This document shows, piece by piece, positions 10,925-19,404 of a DNA stretch of 64,000 nt (position 1 is the first letter of the stretch; every line of letters begins with the position of its first letter). Made by a program: the position numbers and the translations under genes. The notes under the pieces were generated by a model. That model had not been told where the DNA came from. It searched no databases and saw only the letters and a program-made list of their open reading frames with translations. Source of the DNA: Myxococcus guangdongensis (GTDB lineage: Bacteria > Myxococcota > Myxococcia > Myxococcales > Myxococcaceae). Location of the stretch: the NCBI RefSeq assembly GCF_024198255.1, contig NZ_JAJVKW010000011.1, forward strand, positions 333,756 to 397,755. Direction: 5' to 3'.

Positions 10925-12445
10925 TCAGTAGTGCGGACGCGTGGGCAGGTTCAGCTCGTCGCGCAGGACGTTCTCACCCGGGCGGCCCGGCTGCACCACG
11001 TCCGGCGTGGCCGGGTTCTGGTCCAGGTCGATGGGCAGGCCCACCGCGGACGTCTCCAGGTTGCGTACGCCGTCCTTCGAGCCGTTCGCCAGCGTGCCGT
11101 TCGCGATGTCGGACGCGTGCACCAGCTCGTGGAACAGACCGACGATGGGGGGACGGTTCATCCACTCGTCGCCGCCCAGCGAGATGCGCGTGGTGTTGTA
11201 GTTCACCGACGCATCCGAGCCCTTGCCCGGCGTGCCGTCCGCGTTGAAGAAGCCATCGTTGAAGTTCGTGCCCGACGCGGTGTTGCCGCCAGACGTCTCC
11301 TTGATGGTCGTCGAGCGGCCGCTCTTGTCCAGCGTGCCCAGCAGCTCCTGCCCCGACGGTAGCGAGCGCATCGCGTCCAGGTCCGACTGCACGCGCGCCT
11401 GGAACTCCGCGCTGCCCTCCACCTTCACCGAGCTGCCGCGCTTGTCCGCGTCCGTCATGTCGACGATGGTCCGCTCGCCCTTGGCCGCGTCCGCCGTCTC
11501 CTCGCCCTCCTCGACGTAGAGCTTGTCGTCGCCGGCGTTGCCGCTGACGGTGTCCTTACCCGCGCCGCCCGCCACCGCGTCGTTGCCCTCGCCACCCGAC
11601 AGGGTGTCGTCGCCACGACCGCCGATGACCTGGTCATCACCGGCGCCGCCCGTGGCCGTGTCGTCGCCCGCGCCCGCGTCGATGTAGTCGCGGCCCTCGC
11701 CGCCGTCCATCTGGTCATTGCCGTCCAGGCCGTAGAGCACGTCGCGTCCCGCGCCACCCTCCACCCGGTCGTCGCCCGCGCCGCCCTCGACGTAGTCGTC
11801 ACCGTCGCCACCGGACACCGTGTCATTGCCCGTGCCGCCGATGATGGTGTCGTTGCCCGCGCCACCGAGGATGGTGTCGTGACCCGCGCCGCCCGTCAGC
11901 TTGTCGTTGCCCTCGCCACCGTCCAGCGTGACATCCACCGTGACGTTCTTGTCCACCGTGATGGTGTCGTTGCCGGCGCCGCCGTTGATGATGGCGTTCT
12001 TCGACTGCTCGGGCGACAGCGTCACCGTGTCGGAGCCCGACTTGATGACCAGTCCACCGCTCTTGTTCATCGTCACCGTCGCGGTGTTGTTCCCCGCCCC
12101 CAGGTCCACCACCGTCTGACCGTTCGCGTTGGTGCTCACCTGCGGCGCCGTCGCGGAGCCCGCGGCCTGCTTCACCTTGTCCGCAATCTTCGCGATGACC
12201 TTGCCCAGCCCACCACCAGGGCTCGGCGGCGCGTTCTCCGTGGTGCGCGCCTCCGTGAGCACCTGCGGCCGGGACGCCGAGCCCGCGCGAGCCGGGGCCG
12301 CGTCGAAGCCGTCCTTCATCCGCTGGTCTACCGCCGTCTTCACCGCGTTGCGCTGCGCCTGGGCGGGCTGCTTGGCCGTCTCCGCCTTCGGCTCGGGCTT
12401 CACATACGTGGGGGTGCGCGAACCCGTCTTGCCAATCGTGGACAT
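10925..12445 (-). CDS. RTX-repeat protein with C-terminal M91-like zinc metallopeptidase domain (copy 2)
   Basis: A 506-residue paralogue of the 8940-10445 product with the same plan: MSTIGKTGSR start, basic low-complexity N-terminal region, about fifteen RTX nonapeptides, and a metallopeptidase domain with FHELVHASD at about residues 438-446. The last 68 residues differ from copy 1 at few positions. The ATG at 12445 follows GAGGAAGAC. The N-terminal 90 residues differ more and include an insertion. Copy-number gain by tandem duplication is evident from the shared upstream element. Function is inferred as for copy 1; the downstream lipoprotein partner is missing here. Confidence 0.85.
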   Translation of the reverse strand: MSTIGKTGSRTPTYVKPEPKAETAKQPAQAQRNAVKTAVDQRMKDGFDAAPARAGSASRPQVLTEARTTENAPPSPGGGLGKVIAKIADKVKQAAGSATAPQVSTNANGQTVVDLGAGNNTATVTMNKSGGLVIKSGSDTVTLSPEQSKNAIINGGAGNDTITVDKNVTVDVTLDGGEGNDKLTGGAGHDTILGGAGNDTIIGGTGNDTVSGGDGDDYVEGGAGDDRVEGGAGRDVLYGLDGNDQMDGGEGRDYIDAGAGDDTATGGAGDDQVIGGRGDDTLSGGEGNDAVAGGAGKDTVSGNAGDDKLYVEEGEETADAAKGERTIVDMTDADKRGSSVKVEGSAEFQARVQSDLDAMRSLPSGQELLGTLDKSGRSTTIKETSGGNTASGTNFNDGFFNADGTPGKGSDASVNYNTTRISLGGDEWMNRPPIVGLFHELVHASDIANGTLANGSKDGVRNLETSAVGLPIDLDQNPATPDVVQPGRPGENVLRDELNLPTRPHY

Positions 12446-12524
12446 GTCTTCCTCTTTCGGCGGGCGCGCTCCCAATGCGGTCCCGACCCTCTGAAGTCGC
12501 GGTCGGAGAAGCCCCAACCTTCCC

Positions 12525-12557
12525 GATTATCGGAATCCCGGGATGGCAGTTGCTTCG
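12525..12557 (-). promoter_or_regulatory. Conserved upstream element of RTX/M91 copy 2
   Basis: On the minus strand this reads CGAAGCAACTG, 11 different bases, TTCCGATAATC, matching the element at 10502-10534 block for block. It ends 80 bases before the ATG at 12445. A promoter or activator site is the simplest reading. Confidence 0.5.
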
Positions 12558-12739
12558 ATTCTCGCGCCCCGGGAACCCGCGGGGGGGTGAGGTGTCTGGT
12601 GACCCGGAATGCCTCGCACGGCAATGTCTGACGTCTGGGTTATCGGTCATCGGGGGGACCCTCCTCCCGGTGACCGATGCGTCGCGGGGGCGGACGGGCG
12701 AGTGTCCCTCCCGTAAAGCCACACACCCCGAGGAACCGC

Positions 12740-14179
12740 ATGAATCGCACCCTGCTGCTGCTGTCCGCCGCCGGATTGCTCGCCCTGGGCGCGCTCTCGC
12801 TGGGCAAGCCTCCGCCGCCGCCCGCGCCTCCTGCCCCGCCCGTCACCGACACCAGCCACACCGTGGCCCAGCCCGACGAGCCGCCCGCCACCACCCTGCT
12901 GCCGCACGTCATGTCCGCGCCGGATGACGGCGCCCTCGTCCTCTCCGGCAAGCTGTCCGGCAGCTACGTCCAGACGGGCCCCAGCGAGGCCTTCGCGTGG
13001 CTGGAGATCAAGGCCCGCCCCAACCCCACCGCCGCGCGCCGCGTCCCCGTCAACCTGGCCCTGGTCGTGGACCGCTCCGGCTCCATGAGCGGCCAGAAGC
13101 TCGCCGACGCCAGGAGCGCCGCCGCGGAGCTGGTGCGCCGCCTCACCGCCGAGGACCGGCTGGCCCTCATCCACTACGGCACCGACGTGAAGGTCCTCCC
13201 CAGTCGCCCCGTCACCGAGGCCGTCCGCCAGGAGCTGCTCTCCGCCATCGCCAACATCCGCGATGACGGCTCCACCAACATCAGCGGAGGCCTCACCGAG
13301 GCCGCCGTCGCCCTGCGCCCCCACCTGCGCGAGTACCGCGTCAGCCGCGCCATCCTCCTGAGCGACGGCCAGCCCACCACCGGCCTCGTCACGGAGCCGG
13401 AGCTCCTCCACCTGACGCGCCAGCTGCGCGACGAGGGCATCACCGTCAGCGCGCTCGGTGTGGGCGAGGACTACCAGGCCTCCCTCATGCGCGGCATGGC
13501 CGAGCAGGGCGGCGGCTTCTCCGGCTTCATCGAGGACTCGGCCCGGCTGGCGGAGGTCTTCTCCCGCGAGCTGGACCAGGCCACCAGCACCGTCGCCCGG
13601 CAGGTGGAGCTGCGCCTGGAGCTGCCCCCCGTCGCCCGTGACGCGCAGGTGCTCGGCCTGCCCTCCACCCGCGAGGGCGCCACCCTCAAGGTGCCGCTGT
13701 ACGACCTGGCCGGCGAGCAGTCCGTGCGCGTCGTCGTGAAGCTGACGCTCGACGCCCAGGCCACCTCCGACGCGCTCACGCTGCTCGAGGCCCGCGTGGG
13801 CTACATGGACGTCCCCCGCGACACGCGCGCCGAGACGAAGCTGGCCCTGTCCGCCATCGTCACGAACGACGCCTCGCTGGTGCGCGCCAACCTGGACCGG
13901 GACGTGCGCGTGCACGCCGTGCGAGCGTTGGGAACCCAGCAGATGCGCGCCGCCGCGGCGGAGATGAAGCGCGGCAACCGGGGCGCCGCCATGGGTCTGT
14001 TGGGCAACGCCCGGAAGCTTTTCGGCTCGTCCGCGGACGCGCTCTCGGGGGAGCTTGCGGAGCTGGACCAGACCCAGGCAGCCTATGAGGGGGCATCGAG
14101 TGACGACGAGGTCCGCCGCGAGTCGCTGAAGCTCTACAAGAAGACCATGAAGAACTTCGGCGAGAACAACGCCTACTAG
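12740..14179 (+). CDS. Exported von Willebrand factor A domain protein
   Basis: A 479-residue protein whose ATG at 12740 follows GAGGA by 5 bases. It has an N-terminal hydrophobic signal or anchor (about residues 4-22), a proline-rich linker, then a VWA domain (about 105-285) with an intact MIDAS start DRSGSMSG and later conserved threonine/aspartate positions (DDGSTNISGG, LSDGQPTTG). A beta-rich domain and a short helical tail follow. This is the YfbK/VWA-type arrangement seen in bacterial surface or periplasmic proteins that bind partners through a metal ion. The next gene starts 18 bases downstream, so the two probably form an operon. Confidence 0.85.
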   Translation: MNRTLLLLSAAGLLALGALSLGKPPPPPAPPAPPVTDTSHTVAQPDEPPATTLLPHVMSAPDDGALVLSGKLSGSYVQTGPSEAFAWLEIKARPNPTAARRVPVNLALVVDRSGSMSGQKLADARSAAAELVRRLTAEDRLALIHYGTDVKVLPSRPVTEAVRQELLSAIANIRDDGSTNISGGLTEAAVALRPHLREYRVSRAILLSDGQPTTGLVTEPELLHLTRQLRDEGITVSALGVGEDYQASLMRGMAEQGGGFSGFIEDSARLAEVFSRELDQATSTVARQVELRLELPPVARDAQVLGLPSTREGATLKVPLYDLAGEQSVRVVVKLTLDAQATSDALTLLEARVGYMDVPRDTRAETKLALSAIVTNDASLVRANLDRDVRVHAVRALGTQQMRAAAAEMKRGNRGAAMGLLGNARKLFGSSADALSGELAELDQTQAAYEGASSDDEVRRESLKLYKKTMKNFGENNAY

Positions 14180-14197
14180 TCAGGACGGTGCAGCCCC

Positions 14198-15337
14198 ATG
14201 GCCCTCTCCCTGCAGTTCCTCCACCGCGAGGAGTTCGAGTCCCGCACCTTGCGCGCGCTGGGGGGTGGAGCGTGCATGGGCATCTTCGCGGCGCTGGCGC
14301 TGCGCCTGTGGGCCCCCTTCGAGCCCGTCGTCCGGCTGACGCTGGAGCCGGGCTACTTCGCGGTGCTGGGCGCCGCGCTCGCCGCCGCCCGGACCGCCAA
14401 GGGTGGAGGCTGGGGGCTGCGCGCGGCCCTCACCGTGCTGCCCGTCTTCCCCTTCCTCTTCTCCGCCCCGTGGCCCCTGGCCCAGAGCGTGGCGGGCTGC
14501 ATCGCCGCCGCGCTGGTGACCTGGCTGGGCCATGGCCGCGAGCAGCCCGGCGCGCCCGTCCCCGTCGCCCTGAGCGCCGCCGCCGCGGGTGTGCTCACCC
14601 CGGTGGGCCTGTACGTGCAGCAGGTGCTGGACGCCCACTTCCTCGGCAACACCGCGCTCGTCTCCCTGGTGGTGGGCTACGCCTGCGTGGCGCTCTTCTG
14701 GAGCATCGGCACGCTGCCCTCGCACCTGGTGCTGCACACGGACGCGGTCGAGGCGCGGGGCAAGTCGCTGCAGGGCACGCTCACGGGGGAGGCCCAGGAG
14801 CTGACCACGCGCGCGCTCGGGCTGTATCAGCAGTGCAAGACCTCCGCGCTGCGGCTGCCCGCGAGCCCTGGCCGACAGGAGCTGCTCGGCGTGGTGGAGA
14901 AGATGGCCTCGGAGAGCTTCTCCCTCGCGGAGGCGCACGCGGGCCTGACGGCGCAGCTCGACTCCGTGGTGGCCCATGACGTGGATGCCCAGGTGAAGGA
15001 GCTGCGCGCCCGCGCCGCCGCCACCCAGGACAGCGTGGCGCGCCGTCAGCTGGAGCTCGCCGCGTCCTCGCTGGGCGAGGAGCTCAACCACCTGGATGCC
15101 CTGGGCCGCAAGCAGGAGCGGCTGCTCGCCCAGCTCCACGCCCAGGTGGCGCTCCTGGAGCGCGCCCGCGTGTCCTTCATCGGCGCGCAGGGCCACGAGC
15201 TGGGCGCCAAGGGGGAACAGGCCGCGCAGCTCGCGCGCCGGCTCAAGGGCCTGGGCGAGGAGTCCGCCACGCCGCCCGCCCCCGTCGACGACGCCGCCCG
15301 CCCCGCCACCAGCGCGGCCACGCGGCTTCCCAGCTAG
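14198..15337 (+). CDS. Polytopic membrane protein with long cytoplasmic coiled coil
   Basis: A 379-residue protein. The N-terminal half (about residues 20-180) is a run of five or six hydrophobic helices. The C-terminal half (about 185-350) is strongly helical, rich in alanine, glutamate and glutamine, and looks like a coiled coil, ending in a short proline/alanine tail. No named family is recognised. It sits 18 bases after the VWA gene, so a complex linking a periplasmic VWA protein to this membrane protein is plausible, but that is inference. Confidence 0.7.
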   Translation: MALSLQFLHREEFESRTLRALGGGACMGIFAALALRLWAPFEPVVRLTLEPGYFAVLGAALAAARTAKGGGWGLRAALTVLPVFPFLFSAPWPLAQSVAGCIAAALVTWLGHGREQPGAPVPVALSAAAAGVLTPVGLYVQQVLDAHFLGNTALVSLVVGYACVALFWSIGTLPSHLVLHTDAVEARGKSLQGTLTGEAQELTTRALGLYQQCKTSALRLPASPGRQELLGVVEKMASESFSLAEAHAGLTAQLDSVVAHDVDAQVKELRARAAATQDSVARRQLELAASSLGEELNHLDALGRKQERLLAQLHAQVALLERARVSFIGAQGHELGAKGEQAAQLARRLKGLGEESATPPAPVDDAARPATSAATRLPS

Positions 15338-15346
15338 GACGCCCGT

Positions 15347-15691
15347 TCAGGAAGCCTGGCTCTTCTTCTTGCGCGCCGCGGTCCGACGCTGCTTGGGCTT
15401 CTGCTGCTGCGTCCGGGCCCGGAAGCTGCCGGGCGGCGCGTGCAGTTCGTCCGCGATGCGACGTTCGATGGCCTCGCGGGTGTCGCGCGCCACCAGGAGC
15501 GCCGCCTCGATTTCCTCGCGCACCCGCGCCGCCTGCTCCTCGGCCGCCGCGCGGTACTCCGAGGTGGGTCGACGTAGGGCGAGCGAGCCCCGGTCCTCCC
15601 CTTCCACCGGCTGGGTGCGCCGCGTCGTCACCGCAGCCTGCCTCCGAGCCCTGCTCCCTCGCGCCTTGTCTTCCCCAGCCTTTTCCGCCAT
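15347..15691 (-). CDS. Small basic helical protein of unknown function
   Basis: A 114-residue protein. The ATG at 15691 is chosen because GGGGAGG lies 5 bases upstream; the frame continues upstream but with poor composition. The N-terminal 35 residues are basic and low in complexity, the middle (AAEEQAARVREEIEAALLVA) is predicted helical, and the C-terminus ends in a lysine/arginine cluster (AARKKKSQAS) that could bind nucleic acid or polyanions. No family is recognised. It converges with the membrane protein gene. Confidence 0.55.
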   Translation of the reverse strand: MAEKAGEDKARGSRARRQAAVTTRRTQPVEGEDRGSLALRRPTSEYRAAAEEQAARVREEIEAALLVARDTREAIERRIADELHAPPGSFRARTQQQKPKQRRTAARKKKSQAS

Positions 15692-15990
15692 GAGGGCCTC
15701 CCCGCGCTGATCCCTTGCGTCGAACATGGGCCCCGCGCTTCCCGCCGGGAAGTCCGCCGCATGACTCGGCCCCCACCCGGGCGGGAGGGCAGGCGGCCCA
15801 CCGCGGGGACGCACAGCAGCGGTGCTTCTCTTGGGCCGCAGAAAAACGTAAAAGCCGAGCGGATGATTGTGGCGCGAGCGCGCCCGGGCCCTGCTACTCA
15901 CAGCGGCGCCGCATGCCCCAGGCCGGCGGGCATGGCGCGGCCCACCTGCTCCACTGCCCCGACGGGCAGCGTCCACCTGCGAGGCATACC

Positions 15991-16785
15991 GTGGCGGTCA
16001 GCGCACCCTTTTCGTTTCTGAAGAACCGGAAGCACAACCTGGACCGGATGACGCTGGGCGACCTGGTCTATTCGTTCTTCACCTACTACGCCGTGCTGGC
16101 CTACATCACCGTGGGCATCGTCAGCCTGGTGTACGCGGTGAAGTGGTTCGAGAGCCCCGTGCGCACGCTGTTGTCCATGGCGGCCGCGAGCGTGGTGTTC
16201 CCGCTCGGCTGGTTCCTGGTGCACAAGCACATCCTGCACAGCCGCTTCCTCTACAAGTCGCCCCTCACCGCGGCCACGTGGAAGCGCATCCACTTCGACC
16301 ACCACCAGGACCCCAACGACTTGCGCGTGCTGTTCGGCGCGCTGGCCAACGTGCTGCCCACCGTGGGCGGCGTCATGGCGCCCATGGGCTACCTCATCGG
16401 CGGCAAGGCGGGCATGGCGGCGGCGCTGGGCTGGGGCATGGTGATTACGTGCTTTTATGAGTTCTGCCACTGCATCCAGCACCTGAACTACACGCCGAAG
16501 CTGGGCTTCCTGAAGGACATCAAGCGCCTGCACCTGTCGCATCACTTCCACAACGAGCAGGGCAACTACGGCATCACCAACTACTTCTGGGACCGGCTCT
16601 TCGGCACCTACTACGCCAAGGCCGCTGACCTGCCCAAGAGCCCCACCGTCTTCAACCTGGGCTACACCGCCGAGGAGGCCCAGCGCTATCCGTGGGTGGA
16701 CCGGCTGTCCAACGGCACGCGCGGGGACGGACACCCCAAGCGCTTCTGGCAGGGCAAGGACGGCCAGGGCACCCAGCCCGAGTAG
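15991..16785 (+). CDS. Fatty acid hydroxylase/sterol desaturase superfamily membrane enzyme
   Basis: About 264 residues, assuming the GTG at 15991, which has GAGG 7 bases upstream. The frame is open further upstream, but that sequence has no convincing start. Hydrophobic helices alternate with the histidine clusters of the di-iron family: HKHILHS, HFDHHQD, HCIQH and HLSHHFHNEQGNYG. These motifs ligate two irons in enzymes that hydroxylate or desaturate lipids (PF04116). The substrate cannot be told from sequence; carotenoid, sphingolipid, sterol or fatty acid are options. It stands alone with a hairpin terminator after it. Confidence 0.8.
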   Translation: MAVSAPFSFLKNRKHNLDRMTLGDLVYSFFTYYAVLAYITVGIVSLVYAVKWFESPVRTLLSMAAASVVFPLGWFLVHKHILHSRFLYKSPLTAATWKRIHFDHHQDPNDLRVLFGALANVLPTVGGVMAPMGYLIGGKAGMAAALGWGMVITCFYEFCHCIQHLNYTPKLGFLKDIKRLHLSHHFHNEQGNYGITNYFWDRLFGTYYAKAADLPKSPTVFNLGYTAEEAQRYPWVDRLSNGTRGDGHPKRFWQGKDGQGTQPE

Positions 16786-16806
16786 TGCCAGGCCGCGCTC
16801 GCGCGC

Positions 16807-16847
16807 GACGACGGGCGGGCCCCCACGAGGAGGACCCGCCCGCCGTC
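16807..16847. terminator. Hairpin between convergent genes
   Basis: A 13-base inverted repeat with one mismatch (GACGACGGGCGGG and CCCGCCCGCCGTC) around a 15-base loop lies between the convergent genes ending at 16785 and 16912. There is no T-run, so it would be a weak or bidirectional terminator. Confidence 0.55.
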
Positions 16848-16911
16848 TCAGTCCGTGCTCACCGGAAGGGCGCCACGATGCCGCCCTCCGGGAGCCTCAC
16901 CTCCTCGTCGG

Positions 16912-17604
16912 CTAGAACTTCACCGCGCCGGTGGGCAGCAGCAGGGTGCTGGTCTCCACCAGGCCGCTGGCACCGGGCGCGGAGACATCCACGATCGAGC
17001 GCGACACGTCCAGGTGGAGCACCGCGCGGCCACGCGTCCTCAGGTCCGACACCTTCGCCTCGAAGGTGATGGGGGCCACGCGGGCGTCGAGCTGCGAGGC
17101 CTGCGCGGACTGACGGGCGAAGTCACCCATGGCGTTGAAGTGCACGGTGATCTGCACCTTGTCGATGCCGGGAGGCACCGTGAAGCGCGCGGCCAGCGGC
17201 GCGTGGACCCCGTCGGCGAGCTCCAGCAGGTTCGACACCACCTGCACGTTCACCGGCTTGCCCTCGGCGGTGATGGTGACGTCGGAGACGGGCACCTTCA
17301 GCGAGGTGAAGTCCATCAGGCTCTCGCCCTTGAGCCGCAGCTCGAAGCTCTGCGTGGAGGGCGTGCCGGGGTCCTCGCCACCGGGCACCGGGTCCGGGTC
17401 CTGACCACCGGGCACCGGGTCCGGGTCCTGACCACCAGGCACCGGGTCCGGGTCCTGGCCACCGGGGGTGGGGTCCTCACCGCCGGGGACGGGCTCCTCC
17501 ACGCCGGGGTCTTCATTGCCAGGGACCTGCCGGGAATCATCACCACCGCAGGCGGAGAACAACAGGGCCGAGGCCCACAGGGTCGACATCAGGAACTTCT
17601 TCAT
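16912..17604 (-). CDS. Lipoprotein with Pro-Gly-Asp repeat linker
   Basis: A 230-residue lipoprotein (lipobox LLFSAC, about residues 14-19), with GAGGTAAC before its ATG. Residues about 25-85 are a proline, glycine and acid-rich spacer containing GGQDPDPVP tandem repeats. The globular part (about 90-230) has alternating hydrophobic strands and contains DVTITAEGKPVNVQVVSNLL. This resembles the DUF4382-like lipoproteins of Gram-negative bacteria, though I cannot confirm the family. The repeat spacer probably lifts the domain away from the membrane. The exported protein upstream at 17670-18599 may be co-transcribed. Confidence 0.75.
   Translation of the reverse strand: MKKFLMSTLWASALLFSACGGDDSRQVPGNEDPGVEEPVPGGEDPTPGGQDPDPVPGGQDPDPVPGGQDPDPVPGGEDPGTPSTQSFELRLKGESLMDFTSLKVPVSDVTITAEGKPVNVQVVSNLLELADGVHAPLAARFTVPPGIDKVQITVHFNAMGDFARQSAQASQLDARVAPITFEAKVSDLRTRGRAVLHLDVSRSIVDVSAPGASGLVETSTLLLPTGAVKF
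17379..17459 (-). repeat. Three tandem 27-bp repeats inside the lipoprotein gene
   Basis: Three 27-base units at 17379-17405, 17406-17432 and 17433-17459. The first two are identical and the third differs at two bases. They encode the GGQDPDPVP repeats, and slippage here would change spacer length in 9-residue steps without breaking the frame. Confidence 0.85.
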
Positions 17605-17669
17605 GACTTGTTACCTCAAAGGCTTTCAGTGATTCGGTTGTGTCTGGAATGGGTTTGGGACGGCGACGC

Positions 17670-18599
17670 TCACGGAGGAGGAATGCAGAACAGCCCCGTG
17701 GGAATCGTCGGGTCGATGGCGAGCGCCTGCGCCGCCTGCGGCGTCGAGGGGCCGGGGTCGAACCCGCCCGGGAACGCCGTCGTCTCGCAGGAGTTGTTGT
17801 AGGTGTCGAGCTGCGTGGCGAGCGTGTTCAGCTGGGTGCAGTTGACGGTGCCCAGCGCGGTGAGGATGAGCTGGAGCAGGTTGGCCGGGACCGTGGCGCC
17901 GCCGAACACGCGCTGGTTGCAGGTGGCCACGAAGAGCTGACGCCCCGCGAGGAAGCGGATGCGGTCCAGCTGGCTGCGCGGCAGGTTGGTGATGGGGTAG
18001 CGGTCCGGGTCACCCCAGAGGATGCCCTCGGCGCCCGCCAGGCCGAGCACGACGCCGATGCTGCCCAGCGGAATGGGCCCGCCGGCGAGGCACTGCTGCA
18101 CCGCCGGGATGTGGTTCTTCCAGAAGCCCAGCGAGCGCGTCGCGTTGGCGCACGCCTGCGGCGGCTCCTCGCAGGCGATGCGCGCGGTGCACACCGAGCT
18201 GCCCAGGTCGAAGCCCGCGGTGAACGTGTTGTCGATGTTGTTGTCCGGCAGGCCGTCCAGCAGCGCCAGCGTGCGGCACTCCGTGACGTTGTTCAGCGTG
18301 AGGCTGAAGTTCGACGTCACCGACTGGCCCACGGGAATCACCACCGGAGGCAGCGGGCTGAACGTGAAGCCCCGCGTCGCCAGCAGCGGGTCCAGGGCCG
18401 TCAGCATGATGGACGGCAACGTCGGATGGACGTTGTTGACCTGGAAACTGTAGTTCGCGGTGAACGGATACGTCGAGGCAACCACCGACGCCTGCCCATT
18501 CACCAGCTTCGTGCACGTCAAGTCGTGCGCCTCGGCCACTCCCGACAACCCCACCACGGCGGCACACGCCGCCCCCATCCAACTGCTCCACGCCTTCAT
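17670..18599 (-). CDS. Secreted protein with GFWKNH motif
   Basis: A 309-residue protein with a signal peptide (MKAWSSWMGAACAAVVGLSG, cleavage probably after AEA at about residue 24). The N-terminal half reads as beta-sandwich sequence. The middle carries RSLGFWKNHIPAVQQC, a motif I associate with cysteine-containing surface proteins of myxobacteria and related bacteria. Several cysteines (about ten) suggest disulfide bonds outside the cytoplasm. No enzyme motif is visible. It is followed on the same strand after 65 bases by the repeat lipoprotein at 16912, so the pair may form a surface module. Confidence 0.7.
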   Translation of the reverse strand: MKAWSSWMGAACAAVVGLSGVAEAHDLTCTKLVNGQASVVASTYPFTANYSFQVNNVHPTLPSIMLTALDPLLATRGFTFSPLPPVVIPVGQSVTSNFSLTLNNVTECRTLALLDGLPDNNIDNTFTAGFDLGSSVCTARIACEEPPQACANATRSLGFWKNHIPAVQQCLAGGPIPLGSIGVVLGLAGAEGILWGDPDRYPITNLPRSQLDRIRFLAGRQLFVATCNQRVFGGATVPANLLQLILTALGTVNCTQLNTLATQLDTYNNSCETTAFPGGFDPGPSTPQAAQALAIDPTIPTGLFCIPPP

Positions 18600-18931
18600 G
18601 TGTCTGCCTCGTCTTTGCTTCGCGGCTCGAGCCCCGATGACCCGCGCCGGGCAGACCCTTTTTCACCGGATGTGCCACGCGCCCGACCTGTCAGGTCGCA
18701 TTTGTGGCAACGAACCCACCTCCCTCCAGGCCGACCTGCCTGGACCCGAGGGGTGCTTGCGTGGCCCCCGCGTTTCCCTCCGTGGGTAGAAGTCTTCCCA
18801 CTCGGAAAAACGGATTCTTCTCCGCGTGGGTAAAACCCGGGAGCAGGCAGGCGCGCGGATGGGGAACCTACGGCCCTTGCACTGGCGTCACCCACACCGT
18901 GGGAGTGACTACCACCTCACGGGCGGCATCT
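18600..18931. other. Intergenic region before the BlaI operator
   Basis: About 330 bases between the divergent exported protein and the blaI-type operon. I see no supported gene. Repeats of the type GTGGGTAGAAGTCTTCCCACTC, a partly inverted repeat near 18780-18805, may have regulatory meaning, but nothing definite is visible. Confidence 0.4.
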
Positions 18932-18972
18932 ACGAAGACCTTCGTTGACATCTACGAACCCGTTCGTATGAT
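18932..18972 (+). promoter_or_regulatory. Sigma-70 promoter overlapped by two BlaI-type operator dyads
   Basis: TTGACA at 18945-18950 and TATGAT at 18967-18972, with a 16-base spacer, make a near-consensus promoter. Two inverted repeats cover it: ACGAA-N4-TTCGT at 18932-18945 and TACGAA-N4-TTCGTA at 18953-18968. They are 22 bases apart, about two helical turns. BlaI/MecI repressors bind paired dyads over their own promoters, so this is the likely autoregulatory operator. Confidence 0.8.
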
Positions 18973-19002
18973 GGCCTCGTGGATGCTCGAAGCGAGGGAG
19001 TC

Positions 19003-19404
19003 ATGAGCGAGGCGGTGCTGCCGCGCCCCACGGATGGCGAGCTGGCCATCCTGCGGGTGCTCTGGGAGCGAGGAGACAGCACGGTGCGGGAGGTCCATGA
19101 GGTCCTCTCGCGGCGCGAGCCCGCGGACGCGGGCCCGGGCTACACGACGGTGCTGAAGCTGATGCAAATCATGACGGACAAGGGCCTGGTGGAGCGCGAC
19201 GAGACGCAGCGCGCGCACGTCTACCGGGCGAAGGCGACCGAGCAGCGCACGCAGCGGCAGTTGGTGACGGACCTGGTGGAGCGCGCCTTCGGCGGCTCTC
19301 CGGCGCGGCTGGCCATGCAGGCTTTGTCCTCGCGCAAGACGAGCCCCGAGGAGCTGGCCCAGCTTCGCCAGCTGCTCGAATCCCTGGAAGGAGCGGACGA
19401 ATGA
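19003..19404 (+). CDS. BlaI/MecI/CopY-family transcriptional repressor
   Basis: A 133-residue winged-helix repressor. Its DGELAILRVLWERGDSTVREV segment (from about residue 10) and YTTVLKLMQIMTDKGLV recognition-helix region are typical of the BlaI/MecI family, as is the C-terminal dimerisation region. An in-frame GTG at 18979 is possible, but the ATG at 19003 follows GAGGGAG and fits a transcript start near 18979. In this family the repressor is cleaved or released when the partner membrane peptidase senses a signal. The stop overlaps the start of the peptidase gene (ATGA at 19401-19404), so translation is coupled. Confidence 0.9.
   Translation: MSEAVLPRPTDGELAILRVLWERGDSTVREVHEVLSRREPADAGPGYTTVLKLMQIMTDKGLVERDETQRAHVYRAKATEQRTQRQLVTDLVERAFGGSPARLAMQALSSRKTSPEELAQLRQLLESLEGADE

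Noticed and set aside
8940..12445. Type I secretion operon
   Set aside because: RTX proteins suggest one, but no ABC transporter, membrane-fusion or TolC-like gene is adjacent.
17379..17459. Possible CRISPR array
   Set aside because: The units are directly adjacent with no spacers and encode a peptide repeat.
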